From Pantoea phytobeneficialis (GTDB lineage Bacteria; Pseudomonadota; Gammaproteobacteria; Enterobacterales; Enterobacteriaceae): a stretch of 64,000 bases of DNA. Each line of letters opens with the position of its first letter. The first letter of the stretch is position 1. The stretch lies in assembly GCF_009728735.1 (NCBI RefSeq), contig NZ_CP024639.1:160801-224800 (forward strand). The letters run 5' to 3'. The notes below the pieces were generated by a model. That model did not search any database and was not told where the DNA came from. It saw nothing but the letters and a program-made list of their open reading frames with translations. This document shows, piece after piece, positions 55,580-64,000 of the stretch. A program made the translations under genes and the position numbers.

Positions 55580-56953
55580 ATGAAGGGGAACGAGATACTG
55601 GCGCTGCTGGATGAGCCTGCCTGTGAGCATAACCACAAACAAAAGTCCGGTTGTAGCGCGCCAAAACCCGGCGCGACGGCGGGAGGTTGCGCCTTTGATG
55701 GCGCGCAAATCACGCTGCTACCGATTGCCGATGTGGCGCATCTGGTTCATGGCCCAATCGGTTGCACCGGCAGTTCCTGGGATAATCGCGGCAGTTTCAG
55801 TTCGGGGGCGCTGATTAACCGGCTGGGCCTGACCACCGATTTAAATGAACAGGATGTGATCATGGGTAATGGGGAGCGCCGCTTATTTCACGCGGTGCGG
55901 CATATCGTCAATCGTTACCATCCGGCGGCGGTATTTATCTATAACACCTGTGTCCCGGCGATGGAGGGTGACGATATCGAGGCGGTGTGCCGGGCGGCGG
56001 CAACCGCCACCGGCGTGCTGGTGATCGCCATTGATGTTGCCGGTTTTTATGGCAGCAAAAACCTCGGTAATCGGCTGGCCGGGGAGATGATGGTCAAACA
56101 GGTGATTGGTGGGCGTGAACCGGCCCCGTGGCCCGAAGATTCCCCTTTTCTGCCGGAACATCGTCACGATATTGGTTTGATCGGTGAATACAATATCGCC
56201 GGGGAGTTCTGGCATATCCAGCCGTTGCTGGATGAACTGGGCATTCGCGTGCTGGGTACCCTGTCCGGTGATGGACGTTTCGCCGAGATCCAGACGTTGC
56301 ATCGTGCGCAGGTCAATATGCTGGTGTGCTCCCGCGCGTTAATCAACGTGGCGCGCGCCCTCGAACAACGCTATGGCATCCCGTGGTTTGAAGGCAGTTT
56401 CTACGGTGTGCGTGCCACTTCGGAATCCCTGCGGCAGTTGGCCGCGTTAACCGAAGATCACGACCTGATGCGGCGTACCGACGCCGTGATTGAGCGTGAA
56501 GAACAGGCGGCTAATCAGGCTCTGGCCCCCTTCCGAGAGCGCCTGCGTGGGCGCAAAGCGCTGCTTTATACCGGTGGCGTGAAATCCTGGTCGGTGGTGT
56601 CGGCGTTACAGGATCTGGGTATGACCGTGGTTGCCACCGGTACGCGAAAATCCACCGAAGAGGATAAACAACGTATCCGCGAGCTGATGGGCGACGATGC
56701 TTTGATGCTGGATGAAGGTAACGCCCGCACCTTGCTCGATGTGGTGTATCGCTACCAGGCAGACATGATGATCGCCGGTGGGCGCAACATGTATACCGCC
56801 TATAAAGCACGGCTGCCGTTCCTCGATATCAATCAGGAACGTGAGCATGCCTATGCGGGATATCGGGGCATTGTCACCCTGGCCGAGCAACTGTGCCAGA
56901 CGCTGGAAAGCCCGATATGGACCCAAACCCATGCGCGCGCACCGTGGCATTAA
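55580..56953 (+). CDS. nifE: FeMo-cofactor scaffold protein NifE
   Basis: 457 residues, homologous to NifD. Cys residues at [19 protein letters not shown] and [12 protein letters not shown] correspond to the cluster-binding Cys of NifD. It forms the NifEN complex on which the FeMo-co precursor is matured. It is followed by nifN after 15 bp. Confidence 0.98.
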   Translation: MKGNEILALLDEPACEHNHKQKSGCSAPKPGATAGGCAFDGAQITLLPIADVAHLVHGPIGCTGSSWDNRGSFSSGALINRLGLTTDLNEQDVIMGNGERRLFHAVRHIVNRYHPAAVFIYNTCVPAMEGDDIEAVCRAAATATGVLVIAIDVAGFYGSKNLGNRLAGEMMVKQVIGGREPAPWPEDSPFLPEHRHDIGLIGEYNIAGEFWHIQPLLDELGIRVLGTLSGDGRFAEIQTLHRAQVNMLVCSRALINVARALEQRYGIPWFEGSFYGVRATSESLRQLAALTEDHDLMRRTDAVIEREEQAANQALAPFRERLRGRKALLYTGGVKSWSVVSALQDLGMTVVATGTRKSTEEDKQRIRELMGDDALMLDEGNARTLLDVVYRYQADMMIAGGRNMYTAYKARLPFLDINQEREHAYAGYRGIVTLAEQLCQTLESPIWTQTHARAPWH

Positions 56954-56968
56954 TCACAGGAGCAGGTT

Positions 56969-58342
56969 ATGGCAGAGATTATTCGTTCGAAAAAACCGTT
57001 AGCCGTCAGCCCGATCAAAAGTGGACAGCCGCTGGGGGCCATCCTTGCCAGCATGGGGTTTGAACACTGTATCCCGCTGGTACATGGTGCGCAGGGGTGC
57101 AGCGCCTTTGCTAAGGTGTTTTTTATCCAACATTTTCACGACCCGATCCCACTGCAATCCACCGCGATGGACCCGACGTCGACCATTATGGGGGCCGACG
57201 ACAATATCATGACGGCGCTCAACACGCTGTGTCAGCGCAATAACCCGAAAGCTATCGTGCTACTCAGCACCGGGTTGTCGGAGGCGCAGGGTAGCGATAT
57301 TTCCCGCGTGGTACGTCAGTTTCGCGAGGCCTCTCCACGCCATAAAGGGGTGGCGCTATTAACCGTCAACACCCCCGACTTTTATGGCTCGCTGGAGAAT
57401 GGTTTCAGTGCCGTGGTGGAAAGCATGATTGAGCAATGGATACCGGAAACCCCGCTGCCTGCGGGAAGGAACCGACGCGTCAACCTGCTGTTGAGCCATC
57501 TGATCACCCCCGGCGATGCGGAGTTACTGCGCAGCTATGTCGAGGCGTTTGGCTTGCAGCCCGTGATGGTGCCGGATCTGTCGTTATCGCTCGATGGACA
57601 TCTGGCGAGCGGCGACTTTTCTCCGGTGACACAGGGGGGCTCGTCCCTGTCGCAGATAGAACAGATGGGACAGAGCTTGTGCACCTTCGCCATCGGTGTC
57701 TCACTGTCGCATGCTGCTGCGCTGCTGGGCAGACGCAGTCGTGGTGAGGTGATCGCCTTGCCGCATCTGATGACGCTGGATTTCTGCGATCAATTTATCA
57801 ATCAACTGAAGTTGATCTCCGGTCGCAACGTACCAGGCTGGATTGAACGGCAGCGCGGGCAGCTTCAGGATGCGATGATCGACTGTCATATGTGGTTGCA
57901 GGGGGTGCCGATAGCGATGGCAGCAGAAGGCGATTTGCTGGCGGCTTGGTGTGATTTTGCTGCCAGCCAGGGCATGGTACCCGGTCCGATTATTGCCCCG
58001 GTCAGCCAGAAGGGATTATCCCGTTTGCCGGTAGAAAAGGTGGTGATCGGTGACCTGGAGGATATGCAGGATCTGCTGCGTCTCACCCCGGCCAACCTGT
58101 TGGTGGCGAACTCGCATGCGGTCGATCTGGCACAGCACGCAGGTTTATCCCTGATTCGCGCCGGTTTTCCCATTTATGACCGGCTGGGCGAGTTTCGTCG
58201 GGTGCGGCAGGGTTATATGGGAATGCGCGACAGCCTATTTGAGCTGGCGAATGTGATGAGCCAGCACCACCATTCCCTTACGCCCTGGCACTCACCCTTA
58301 CGTCAGCAATTTGCTCCGGGAGCACAGCATGTACCACATTAA
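56969..58342 (+). CDS. nifN: FeMo-cofactor scaffold protein NifN
   Basis: 457 residues, homologous to NifK: GQPLGAILASMGFEHCIPLV, GAQGCSAFAKVFFIQHFHDP, and STGLSEAQGSDISRV. It partners NifE. AGGAGCAGGTT precedes the ATG. The end overlaps the start of nifX by 14 bases. Confidence 0.98.
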   Translation: MAEIIRSKKPLAVSPIKSGQPLGAILASMGFEHCIPLVHGAQGCSAFAKVFFIQHFHDPIPLQSTAMDPTSTIMGADDNIMTALNTLCQRNNPKAIVLLSTGLSEAQGSDISRVVRQFREASPRHKGVALLTVNTPDFYGSLENGFSAVVESMIEQWIPETPLPAGRNRRVNLLLSHLITPGDAELLRSYVEAFGLQPVMVPDLSLSLDGHLASGDFSPVTQGGSSLSQIEQMGQSLCTFAIGVSLSHAAALLGRRSRGEVIALPHLMTLDFCDQFINQLKLISGRNVPGWIERQRGQLQDAMIDCHMWLQGVPIAMAAEGDLLAAWCDFAASQGMVPGPIIAPVSQKGLSRLPVEKVVIGDLEDMQDLLRLTPANLLVANSHAVDLAQHAGLSLIRAGFPIYDRLGEFRRVRQGYMGMRDSLFELANVMSQHHHSLTPWHSPLRQQFAPGAQHVPH

Positions 58343-58787
58343 CCGGCAGTTCAGTACGGTCTGCGCTGAGGAGTGGCCGATGAAAGTGGCCTTCGCCAGT
58401 TCGGATTGTCTTCATGTTGACCAGCATTTTGGCGCGACCCCACGTCTGGTGGTGTATGGCGTAAAGGAACATGAAGTCATGCTGTTACGGGTGGCCGACT
58501 TTTCGGTATTTTCAGGTCATCTGGAGGAGAAAATCAGCTGCCGCATCAACGCGCTGGAAGATTGTGTCACCCTGTATTGTGTGGCAATCGGCGAAAGGGT
58601 GTTTCGCCAACTGCTACAAATTGGCGTGCGCGCCGTGCGTGTGCCGGCGACCACCACCATTGGGGAATTGCTCCAGGAAATACATCACTACTGGTACGAC
58701 AAAGAGCAGCGCAAAAAGATGCGTGATCCCGAACGCTTCGCCCGACTGCTGGAGGAAAAGGAATGGGATGATAAAAACCTCCGCTAG
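58329..58787 (+). CDS. nifX: NifX, FeMo-cofactor precursor carrier
   Basis: 152 residues from ATG 58329. VAFASSDCLHVDQHFGATPR and LEDCVTLYCVAIGERVFRQL match the NifX family closely. It carries NifB-co and the VK precursor between NifB and NifEN. An in-frame ATG at 58311 is also possible; 58329 gives an N-terminus like the Klebsiella protein (xxINRQF). It ends the nifENX operon, with a terminator 38 bp downstream. Confidence 0.95.
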   Translation: MYHINRQFSTVCAEEWPMKVAFASSDCLHVDQHFGATPRLVVYGVKEHEVMLLRVADFSVFSGHLEEKISCRINALEDCVTLYCVAIGERVFRQLLQIGVRAVRVPATTTIGELLQEIHHYWYDKEQRKKMRDPERFARLLEEKEWDDKNLR

Positions 58788-58805
58788 TCGTTTCTCTGAC
58801 ACAAC

Positions 58806-58821
58806 TGTGACAAACCCCACA
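58806..58821 (+). promoter_or_regulatory. NifA upstream activator site of nifUSVWZM
   Basis: TGT-GACAAACCCC-ACA fits TGT-N10-ACA, 75 bp before the -24 box. It abuts the nifENX terminator. Confidence 0.7.
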
Positions 58822-58824
58822 TTT

Positions 58825-58851
58825 AACCGCGACACTGATCGCGGTTTTTTT
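58825..58851 (+). terminator. Rho-independent terminator of nifENX
   Basis: AACCGCGA and TCGCGGTT form a perfect 8-bp stem with a six-base loop, followed directly by a run of T. Confidence 0.9.
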
Positions 58852-58896
58852 GCCACTTAATCATCTATCAAACTGAATATTAACGACTTTAATTTC

Positions 58897-58912
58897 TGGT
58901 ACTGCTTTTGCT
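58897..58912 (+). promoter_or_regulatory. Sigma-54 promoter of nifUSVWZM
   Basis: TGGTAC-TGCTT-TTGCT fits the -24/-12 pattern, 78 bp before nifU. Confidence 0.85.
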
Positions 58913-58990
58913 TGCTAGTGATATCCCGCTATTTATTACGCGGGGAAATGCGCCAAAGCGCTTTCCGTCATAGTCCTGGGAGCTGAAAGC

Positions 58991-59815
58991 ATGTGGAATT
59001 ATTCTGAGAAGGTGAAAGACCATTTCTTCAATCCCCGCAATGCCCGAGTGGTGGATGAAGCTAACGCGATTGGCGACGTGGGATCCCTGAGCTGTGGCGA
59101 TGCCCTGCGACTGATGCTACGGGTTGACCCGGAAAATGAAACCATCCTGGAAGCCGGATTTCAGACCTTTGGTTGCGGCAGCGCCATTGCCTCTTCGTCG
59201 GCCCTGACCGAGCTGATTATTGGCCGCACCCTTGCTGAAGCGGAGCTGGTCACCAATCAACAAATCGCTGACTACCTCGATGGCCTGCCGCCGCAAAAAA
59301 TGCATTGTTCGGTGATGGGCCAGGAAGCCCTCCATGCGGCGATTGCCAATTATCGCGGCCTGACACTCGACGATGACCACGAGGAAGGCGCGCTGATTTG
59401 CAAATGCTTCGGCGTTGATGAGGGACACATTCGCCGTGCCGTGCTCAGTAACGGCCTGACCACGCTTGAGGAGGTGATTAACTACACCAAAGCGGGCGGC
59501 GGCTGTACTTCCTGCCATGAAAAAATCGAGCTGGCGCTCGCCACTATTCTCGCCAGCGCTCCCGAAGCCACCGCCCCGCTTAGCCCCGCTAAAGATCCGC
59601 ACTGGCAGGAGGTGATGGAAACCATTACCGAGTTGCGTCCCCATATTCAGGCCGATGGCGGTGATATGTCACTGGTCAATGTTGCCAATCACACCGTCAC
59701 CGTCAGCCTGACCGGCAGTTGCAGCGGCTGCATGATGACCGATATGACCCTCGCCTGGTTGCAGCAAAAGCTGATGGAACGCACCGGTTGTTATATGGAA
59801 GTGGTCGCGGCTTAG
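58991..59815 (+). CDS. nifU: Fe-S cluster scaffold NifU
   Basis: 274 residues in three parts: an IscU-like N-terminal scaffold with Cys in [25 protein letters not shown] and [11 protein letters not shown]; a central 2Fe-2S domain with [11 protein letters not shown] and [12 protein letters not shown]; and a C-terminal Nfu domain with [12 protein letters not shown]. It assembles Fe-S clusters on sulfur from NifS for nitrogenase and NifB. First gene of the operon. Confidence 0.98.
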   Translation: MWNYSEKVKDHFFNPRNARVVDEANAIGDVGSLSCGDALRLMLRVDPENETILEAGFQTFGCGSAIASSSALTELIIGRTLAEAELVTNQQIADYLDGLPPQKMHCSVMGQEALHAAIANYRGLTLDDDHEEGALICKCFGVDEGHIRRAVLSNGLTTLEEVINYTKAGGGCTSCHEKIELALATILASAPEATAPLSPAKDPHWQEVMETITELRPHIQADGGDMSLVNVANHTVTVSLTGSCSGCMMTDMTLAWLQQKLMERTGCYMEVVAA

Positions 59816-59844
59816 ACCGTCGTTAACGATAGGGGAATACGCAT

Positions 59845-61047
59845 ATGAAACAGGTTTATCTGGATAACAACGCCACCACCCGTATTGATCCGATGGTGCT
59901 TGAAGCGATGATGCCGTTCTTAACTGACTATTACGGTAATCCCTCCTCGATCCATGACTTCGGCACGCCGTCGCGGGCTGCATTAGAACGCGCACATCAA
60001 CAGGTGGCGGCGCTGCTGGGGGCGGAACACAGCAGTGAAATTATCTTTACCTCCTGCGCCACCGAAGCCACCTCCACCGCGATCCATAGCGCAGTCGAAG
60101 CACAGCCGGAGAGACGGGAAATCATTACCACCGCGGTAGAACATCCGGCCACGCTGGAGGTGTGTGAATATCTCGAACGTCAGGGTTACCTGATTCATCG
60201 GCTGGCGGTCGACAGCGAGGGTGCCATCGATATGGCGCAGTACCGACAAGCGTTGAGTCAGCGGGTGGCGCTGGTGAGTGTCATGTGGGCCAATAACGAA
60301 ACCGGGGTGATGTTTCCGGTGGAGGAGATGGCAACGCTGGCACATGAGTCTGGCGCCTTGTTTCACTGCGATGCGGTACAGGTGGTGGGAAAGATCCCTC
60401 TCAATGTCCGGCAAACGAACATCGATATGCTCTCCTGCTCTGCCCACAAACTGCACGGCCCGAAAGGGGTAGGCTGCCTTTATTTGCGGCGCGGCACGCG
60501 CTTCCGACCGTTGCTGCGCGGCGGTCACCAGGAACGGGGACGCCGTGCTGGTACGGAAAACATTGCCGGCATCGTGGGTATGGGTATGGCGTGCGAGCTG
60601 GCGCAGGTGCATCTGCCAGGGATGAGCACCCTCGCCCGGCTACGGGATCTCCTTCAGGAAAGCGTGGTCGCGCACGTTCCCTCCGTCAGGGTGATGGGTG
60701 GCAAGTCGCCACGCGTGCCTGGCACCGTCAATCTGGCGTTTGAATATATCGAAGGGGAAGCCATTTTGTTGCTGCTGAATCAGGCCGGGATTGCGGCTTC
60801 CAGCGGTAGCGCCTGCACCTCGGGATCGCTGGAACCCTCGCATGTGATGCGGGCAATGAATATTCCCTACACGGCTGCGCACGGCAGCATTCGTTTCTCG
60901 TTATCTCGTTACACGCGGGAAAAAGAGATTGAGTACGTCATCCAGACACTGCCCGCGATTATCGCCCGCCTGCGCTTGCTGTCGCCTTACTGGCAGGACG
61001 GTAAACCCGCCCCGGAACAAGCCGCCTTTATGCCCACTTACGGTTAA
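59845..61047 (+). CDS. nifS: Cysteine desulfurase NifS
   Basis: 400 residues, a PLP enzyme: YLDNNATTRIDPMVLEAM at the start, the Schiff-base Lys in CSAHKLHGPKGVG, and the catalytic Cys in SSGSACTSGSLEPSHV. It provides sulfur to NifU. It lies 29 bp after nifU and 12 bp before nifV. Confidence 0.98.
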   Translation: MKQVYLDNNATTRIDPMVLEAMMPFLTDYYGNPSSIHDFGTPSRAALERAHQQVAALLGAEHSSEIIFTSCATEATSTAIHSAVEAQPERREIITTAVEHPATLEVCEYLERQGYLIHRLAVDSEGAIDMAQYRQALSQRVALVSVMWANNETGVMFPVEEMATLAHESGALFHCDAVQVVGKIPLNVRQTNIDMLSCSAHKLHGPKGVGCLYLRRGTRFRPLLRGGHQERGRRAGTENIAGIVGMGMACELAQVHLPGMSTLARLRDLLQESVVAHVPSVRVMGGKSPRVPGTVNLAFEYIEGEAILLLLNQAGIAASSGSACTSGSLEPSHVMRAMNIPYTAAHGSIRFSLSRYTREKEIEYVIQTLPAIIARLRLLSPYWQDGKPAPEQAAFMPTYG

Positions 61048-61059
61048 GGAGTGACAGCG

Positions 61060-62202
61060 ATGTCTACGGTGTTGATCAATGATACCACCCTGCGCGACGG
61101 TGAGCAGAGTCCCGGCGTTGCGTTTCGCGCCAGTGAAAAAATTGCTATCGCAGAAGCGTTATTTGATGCCGGTATCACGGCAATGGAAGTGGGCACCCCG
61201 GCTATGGGCGAGGAGGAACGCACTCGTATCCAACTGGTACGCCGCCATCTGCCCGCTGCCATCTTGATGACCTGGTGTCGGATGAGCGGTGACGAGATTC
61301 GTCAGAGCGCAGAGCTGGGGATGGACTGGGTCGATATCTCCCTGCCCACCTCCGAGAAGCTGCGGCAGTACAAATTACGCGAGGCACTGCCGGTGCTGCT
61401 GGAGCGGCTTGCCAACCTCATTGTGTTGTCGCGCTCGCTGGGGATGAAGGTTTGTGTGGGATGTGAAGATGCCTCCCGCTCCAGTGACAACGATCTGCGC
61501 TTGGTGGCGGAGGCGGCGCGGGAAGCCGGCGCACAACGGTTACGCTTTGCCGATACCCTTGGTGTACTTGATCCCTTCACCACCGCAGCCCGTATCTCCG
61601 CGTTGCGTAGCGTCTGGCCGTCAGAAATTGAAATGCATGCGCACGATGATTTGGGTCTGGCAACGGCCAATACGCTAGCCGCCGTTCAGGCTGGCGCAAC
61701 CAGTGTGAACACCACGGTGCTGGGATTGGGTGAACGCGCGGGTAATGCTGCGCTGGAGACCGTTGCGCTCGGTCTCAGCCGTTGCCTGGGGCAGGACTGC
61801 GGCGTCGATTTTCGTTTGCTTCCTGCGCTGTGCCAGCAGGTCGCTACCGCCGCGCAACGTACCATTGACGTGCAGCGCCCGTTGGTGGGCGATCAGGTGT
61901 TCACCCATGAATCCGGCGTGCATGTCGCCGCCCTGCTGCGCGATCGCGAGAGTTATCAGGCCATCGATCCGGCGCTGGTGGGGCGGGAATATCGGCTGGT
62001 GCTGGGTAAACACTCCGGGCGGCAGGCGGTAGATGGGGTATTCAGCAAAATGGGATATACCCTCGACACGCTACAGATTGATCTGTTGCTGGCGGCGATC
62101 CGTCGCTTTGCCGAAAGCTGGAAACGTATCCCGCAGGATTACGAGTTGATCGCCCTTTATGACCAGTTGTGTGGTGAATCTGCATCAACGCTAAGGATCT
62201 AA
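61060..62202 (+). CDS. nifV: Homocitrate synthase NifV
   Basis: 380 residues of the HMGL/homocitrate synthase family: [16 protein letters not shown] at the N-terminus, [20 protein letters not shown] with metal-binding His-x-His, and [15 protein letters not shown]. It makes homocitrate, the organic ligand of FeMo-co, from acetyl-CoA and 2-oxoglutarate. AAGGAG precedes the ATG at 61060. Confidence 0.98.
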   Translation: MSTVLINDTTLRDGEQSPGVAFRASEKIAIAEALFDAGITAMEVGTPAMGEEERTRIQLVRRHLPAAILMTWCRMSGDEIRQSAELGMDWVDISLPTSEKLRQYKLREALPVLLERLANLIVLSRSLGMKVCVGCEDASRSSDNDLRLVAEAAREAGAQRLRFADTLGVLDPFTTAARISALRSVWPSEIEMHAHDDLGLATANTLAAVQAGATSVNTTVLGLGERAGNAALETVALGLSRCLGQDCGVDFRLLPALCQQVATAAQRTIDVQRPLVGDQVFTHESGVHVAALLRDRESYQAIDPALVGREYRLVLGKHSGRQAVDGVFSKMGYTLDTLQIDLLLAAIRRFAESWKRIPQDYELIALYDQLCGESASTLRI

Positions 62203-62203
62203 T

Positions 62204-62461
62204 ATGCAATGGTTTTATCAGATTCCCGGCGTTGATGCGCTGGACACGGCGGAATCCTTTTTTGTGTTTTTTGCTGTCGATTACGATGCCACGCTGTTGA
62301 AGCCTTGTTGCCTGCCGGTGTTGCGCGAATTTCACCGCAAGATACGTGACAACGTGCCGTTGCAAAATCATCTCGAGGCTGAACCGCGTGCGCCCTGGCT
62401 GTTGGCCCGGCGCTTATTGGCTGAGAGTTATCAGCACTACACGCAAGGGAGTCAGGCATGA
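62204..62461 (+). CDS. nifW: Nitrogenase-stabilising protein NifW
   Basis: 85 residues. It starts one base after nifV. AESFFVFFAVDYDATLLKPC and LPVLREFHRKI match NifW, which protects the MoFe protein from oxygen or aids its maturation with NifZ. It overlaps nifZ by four bases (ATGA). Confidence 0.93.
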   Translation: MQWFYQIPGVDALDTAESFFVFFAVDYDATLLKPCCLPVLREFHRKIRDNVPLQNHLEAEPRAPWLLARRLLAESYQHYTQGSQA

Positions 62462-62895
62462 GAACAAAATTCGCCTTAGGCGATGAAGTCAGGGTAATCC
62501 GCGCCATCCGTAATGACGGCACCATGTACGGTTATGCGACGGGTGAGTTACTGGTTCGTCGCGGTAGTACCGGCTTTGTGCGTTCATGCGGGACTTTTTT
62601 GCTGGACCAGATTATTTATCAGGTCCACTTTCTCACCAGTGACATGATTGTCGGTTGTCGCGAGCAAGAGATTATCAGCGCAGCGGCGGCCTGGCATGCC
62701 GGGCATTTTCAGTATGGCGACAGCGTTATTTGTCGTCATACCCTGACGGTGGAGGGGAAAGTTGCGGTGCGGTCGGGGGCGCGTGGCCGCATTGAACGCA
62801 CCGACCAGGGGGAGAATGGCGAAATCTATACCGTTATGTTTGGTGAACGCTGGTTCCAGGTCCCTGCCAGCGCCATCAAATTGCTGGAGGAATAA
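62458..62895 (+). CDS. nifZ: MoFe protein maturation factor NifZ
   Basis: 145 residues. The two repeated barrel-like segments FALGDEVRVIRAIRNDGTMY and FQYGDSVICRHTLTVEGKVA are typical of NifZ. It aids formation of the second P-cluster in NifDK. It is coupled to nifW by the ATGA overlap and followed by nifM after five bases. Confidence 0.94.
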   Translation: MRTKFALGDEVRVIRAIRNDGTMYGYATGELLVRRGSTGFVRSCGTFLLDQIIYQVHFLTSDMIVGCREQEIISAAAAWHAGHFQYGDSVICRHTLTVEGKVAVRSGARGRIERTDQGENGEIYTVMFGERWFQVPASAIKLLEE

Positions 62896-62900
62896 CCGCC

Positions 62901-63692
62901 ATGCCCGAACTGTGGGAACGTTTTTCCCGGCAACAACTGGCACAATCTCGCTGGCAGTGCTCACCGGAAGCGCTATCCGTCAGCCAACAGGCGGAGTTTC
63001 ACCGGCTCTGGCAACGCCAGCGAAAGATGGAGTGTGCGCTGGCCGGAGCGGCGGGTAATGATCCTATCCCGGAAAAGCATCTTATCAGCGTGACAACGTC
63101 ACTCAGTCCCCTGTTGGCTGAACAGGTTTTTTCTGACGCTGAACGGACGTCAATCATCCAGCATCATGCGCGCATGGAAATTCAACTGGCGCGCGTGGCA
63201 GAACAGGCCCCTGCACCCGATGAGTTGCAGGTGCTGGCCTGGTACCGACAACACCAGGACAAATTTATGCGCCCGGAGCAGCGTTTGTGCTGGCACCTGC
63301 TACTGACAACGGACAATGATCGCCCGGCCATGTATCACCAGATCCAGCAACTACGCCAGCAAATCATCACCTCCCGGCAGCACTTTAATTCACTGGCGCA
63401 ACGCTGGTCTCATTGCCCCAGCGCGCTGGAGGGCGGCCGTATGGGCTGGATCAGCCGGGGTTTGCTGTTTCCTGAACTGGAAAGCGTCTTGTTTGCGATG
63501 AAACCGAATGGCGTGAGCCATCCGATTGAAACTCAACTCGGCTGGCATTTGCTATGGTGCGAAATGATTCGTCCACCTGCCCCTATGGAACAGAACGCTG
63601 CGCTGACGCAAGTGCGAACGATATTAACTCGTCAAAACCAGCAGCAATGGCTGCGACAATGGCTAAAGCTGCCAGGGTGTAATGGTGGGTAA
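62901..63692 (+). CDS. nifM: NifM, parvulin-type prolyl isomerase for NifH maturation
   Basis: 263 residues. The N-terminal half is helical. The C-terminal half is a PpiC/parvulin domain: CWHLLLTTDND, FNSLAQRWSHCPSALEGGRM, and FPELESVLFAMKPNGVSHPI. It is needed for active NifH. It ends the operon; where Klebsiella has nifF, this window has an IS110-family sequence starting 33 bp later. Confidence 0.95.
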   Translation: MPELWERFSRQQLAQSRWQCSPEALSVSQQAEFHRLWQRQRKMECALAGAAGNDPIPEKHLISVTTSLSPLLAEQVFSDAERTSIIQHHARMEIQLARVAEQAPAPDELQVLAWYRQHQDKFMRPEQRLCWHLLLTTDNDRPAMYHQIQQLRQQIITSRQHFNSLAQRWSHCPSALEGGRMGWISRGLLFPELESVLFAMKPNGVSHPIETQLGWHLLWCEMIRPPAPMEQNAALTQVRTILTRQNQQQWLRQWLKLPGCNGG

Positions 63693-63708
63693 AACTGACA
63701 GATTCCGT

Positions 63709-63738
63709 AGCTACCGTCTTGAACGTCAAGCGGTAGCT
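63709..63738. repeat. Hairpin between nifM and the IS110 gene end
   Basis: AGCTACCG and CGGTAGCT pair perfectly with an inner TTGA/TCAA. The right part overlaps the last codons of the transposase. It may be a terminator for nifM or part of the element's end. Confidence 0.45.
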
Positions 63739-64000
63739 GCGTAATTTTCATCCCACTTCATCCGCGTTTTCAGCACCCCGAAGCACTGATGAACCAGCTT
63801 GCGCATCACCGCTCCAAGCGCGGCCTTGCTGGCTTTGCCCTTCGCGATTAGCCTCTGGTACAGCGCCTTCGCCGGGGCATTCCACCTGATCGCTACGATC
63901 GCCGCCATATACAGTTTCGCCCTTACGTCTGCCGGGCCTGTTTTTGACATCCGCGCACGCCCCCTGACTGAGCTCCCGGACGTTTTTTCCACCGGTACCA
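63726..64000 (-). mobile_element. IS110-family transposase, C-terminal part (cut by window edge)
   Basis: The minus-strand frame is open from the last base of the window and ends at 63726. EKTSGSSVRGRARMSKTGPA followed by DVRAKLYMAAIVAIRWN is the conserved transposase-20 domain of IS110-family elements, and KALYQRLIAKGKASKAALGA continues it. The N-terminal DEDD domain lies to the right of the window. Its end lies 33 bp after nifM. Confidence 0.92.

Overview
The window looks like an accessory region from an Enterobacterales bacterium, most likely Erwiniaceae such as Pantoea. Its right-hand third is a Klebsiella-type nitrogen-fixation cluster, nifJ | nifHDKTY | nifENX | nifUSVWZM, with recognisable sigma-54 promoters and NifA enhancer sites. 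The left two thirds hold sugar-acid catabolism, efflux, iron uptake and membrane-bound sugar oxidation, which fits a plant-associated lifestyle. Whether this is a plasmid or a chromosomal island cannot be decided from the sequence. No rRNA, tRNA, CRISPR array or replication gene was seen.

Layout: (1) 1-3190: the end of a LysR regulator, an old yellow enzyme and two DJ-1/PfpI proteins, one of them exported, which look like an electrophile-detoxification group. (2) 3461-11782: an operon with an SMP-30 lactonase, an enolase-superfamily dehydratase, an SDR dehydrogenase, a four-gene sugar ABC importer and a GntR/FCD regulator. The 12-bp palindrome CTGATATATCAG lies in its promoter, with near copies before the regulator gene and downstream of it. 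(3) 12441-15209: an exported beta-carbonic anhydrase, an extradiol dioxygenase and a YbaK-like deacylase. (4) 15424-22736: a complete YbhGFSR-type ABC exporter with its own outer-membrane factor, divergent from a CecR-like TetR regulator across a perfect 21-bp palindrome. (5) 22757-29112: a SnoaL-like protein, a second TetR regulator, a TonB receptor and iron-binding protein, an exported SRPBCC protein and a decayed dehydrogenase. (6) 29297-32801: a three-subunit membrane-bound sugar/ketogluconate dehydrogenase. (7) 33197-37640: a YWTD propeller, a small secreted protein, a truncated response regulator behind a good Fur box, an MHS transporter and an orphan HigA-type antitoxin. (8) 37732-44479: a second sugar-acid operon with a 2-hydroxyacid dehydrogenase, an RraA-like protein, DgoK, DgoA, an MFS permease and an enolase-superfamily dehydratase. 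It is preceded by a GntR regulator gene and a perfect CTGGTATACCAG palindrome. (9) 44624-46447: a fliB homologue and an Rpn fragment. (10) 46657-63692: nif. (11) 63726-64000: the end of an IS110-family transposase, directly after nifM.

The nif genes supply electrons (NifJ), the nitrogenase structural proteins (HDK), cofactor assembly (E, N, X, V), Fe-S supply (U, S) and maturation or stability factors (T, Y, W, Z, M). nifF, nifLA, nifB and nifQ, which follow nifM in Klebsiella, are not in the window. The two sugar-acid operons share paralogous dehydratases and similar logic. The first lacks a recognisable kinase and aldolase, which the second could supply. I found no single locus that is clearly a new kind of system. 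The best leads are the repeated CTGATATATCAG motif, the unassigned dehydratases with their unusual partners, the orphaned Fur-box/response-regulator remnant, and several strong unexplained inverted repeats.
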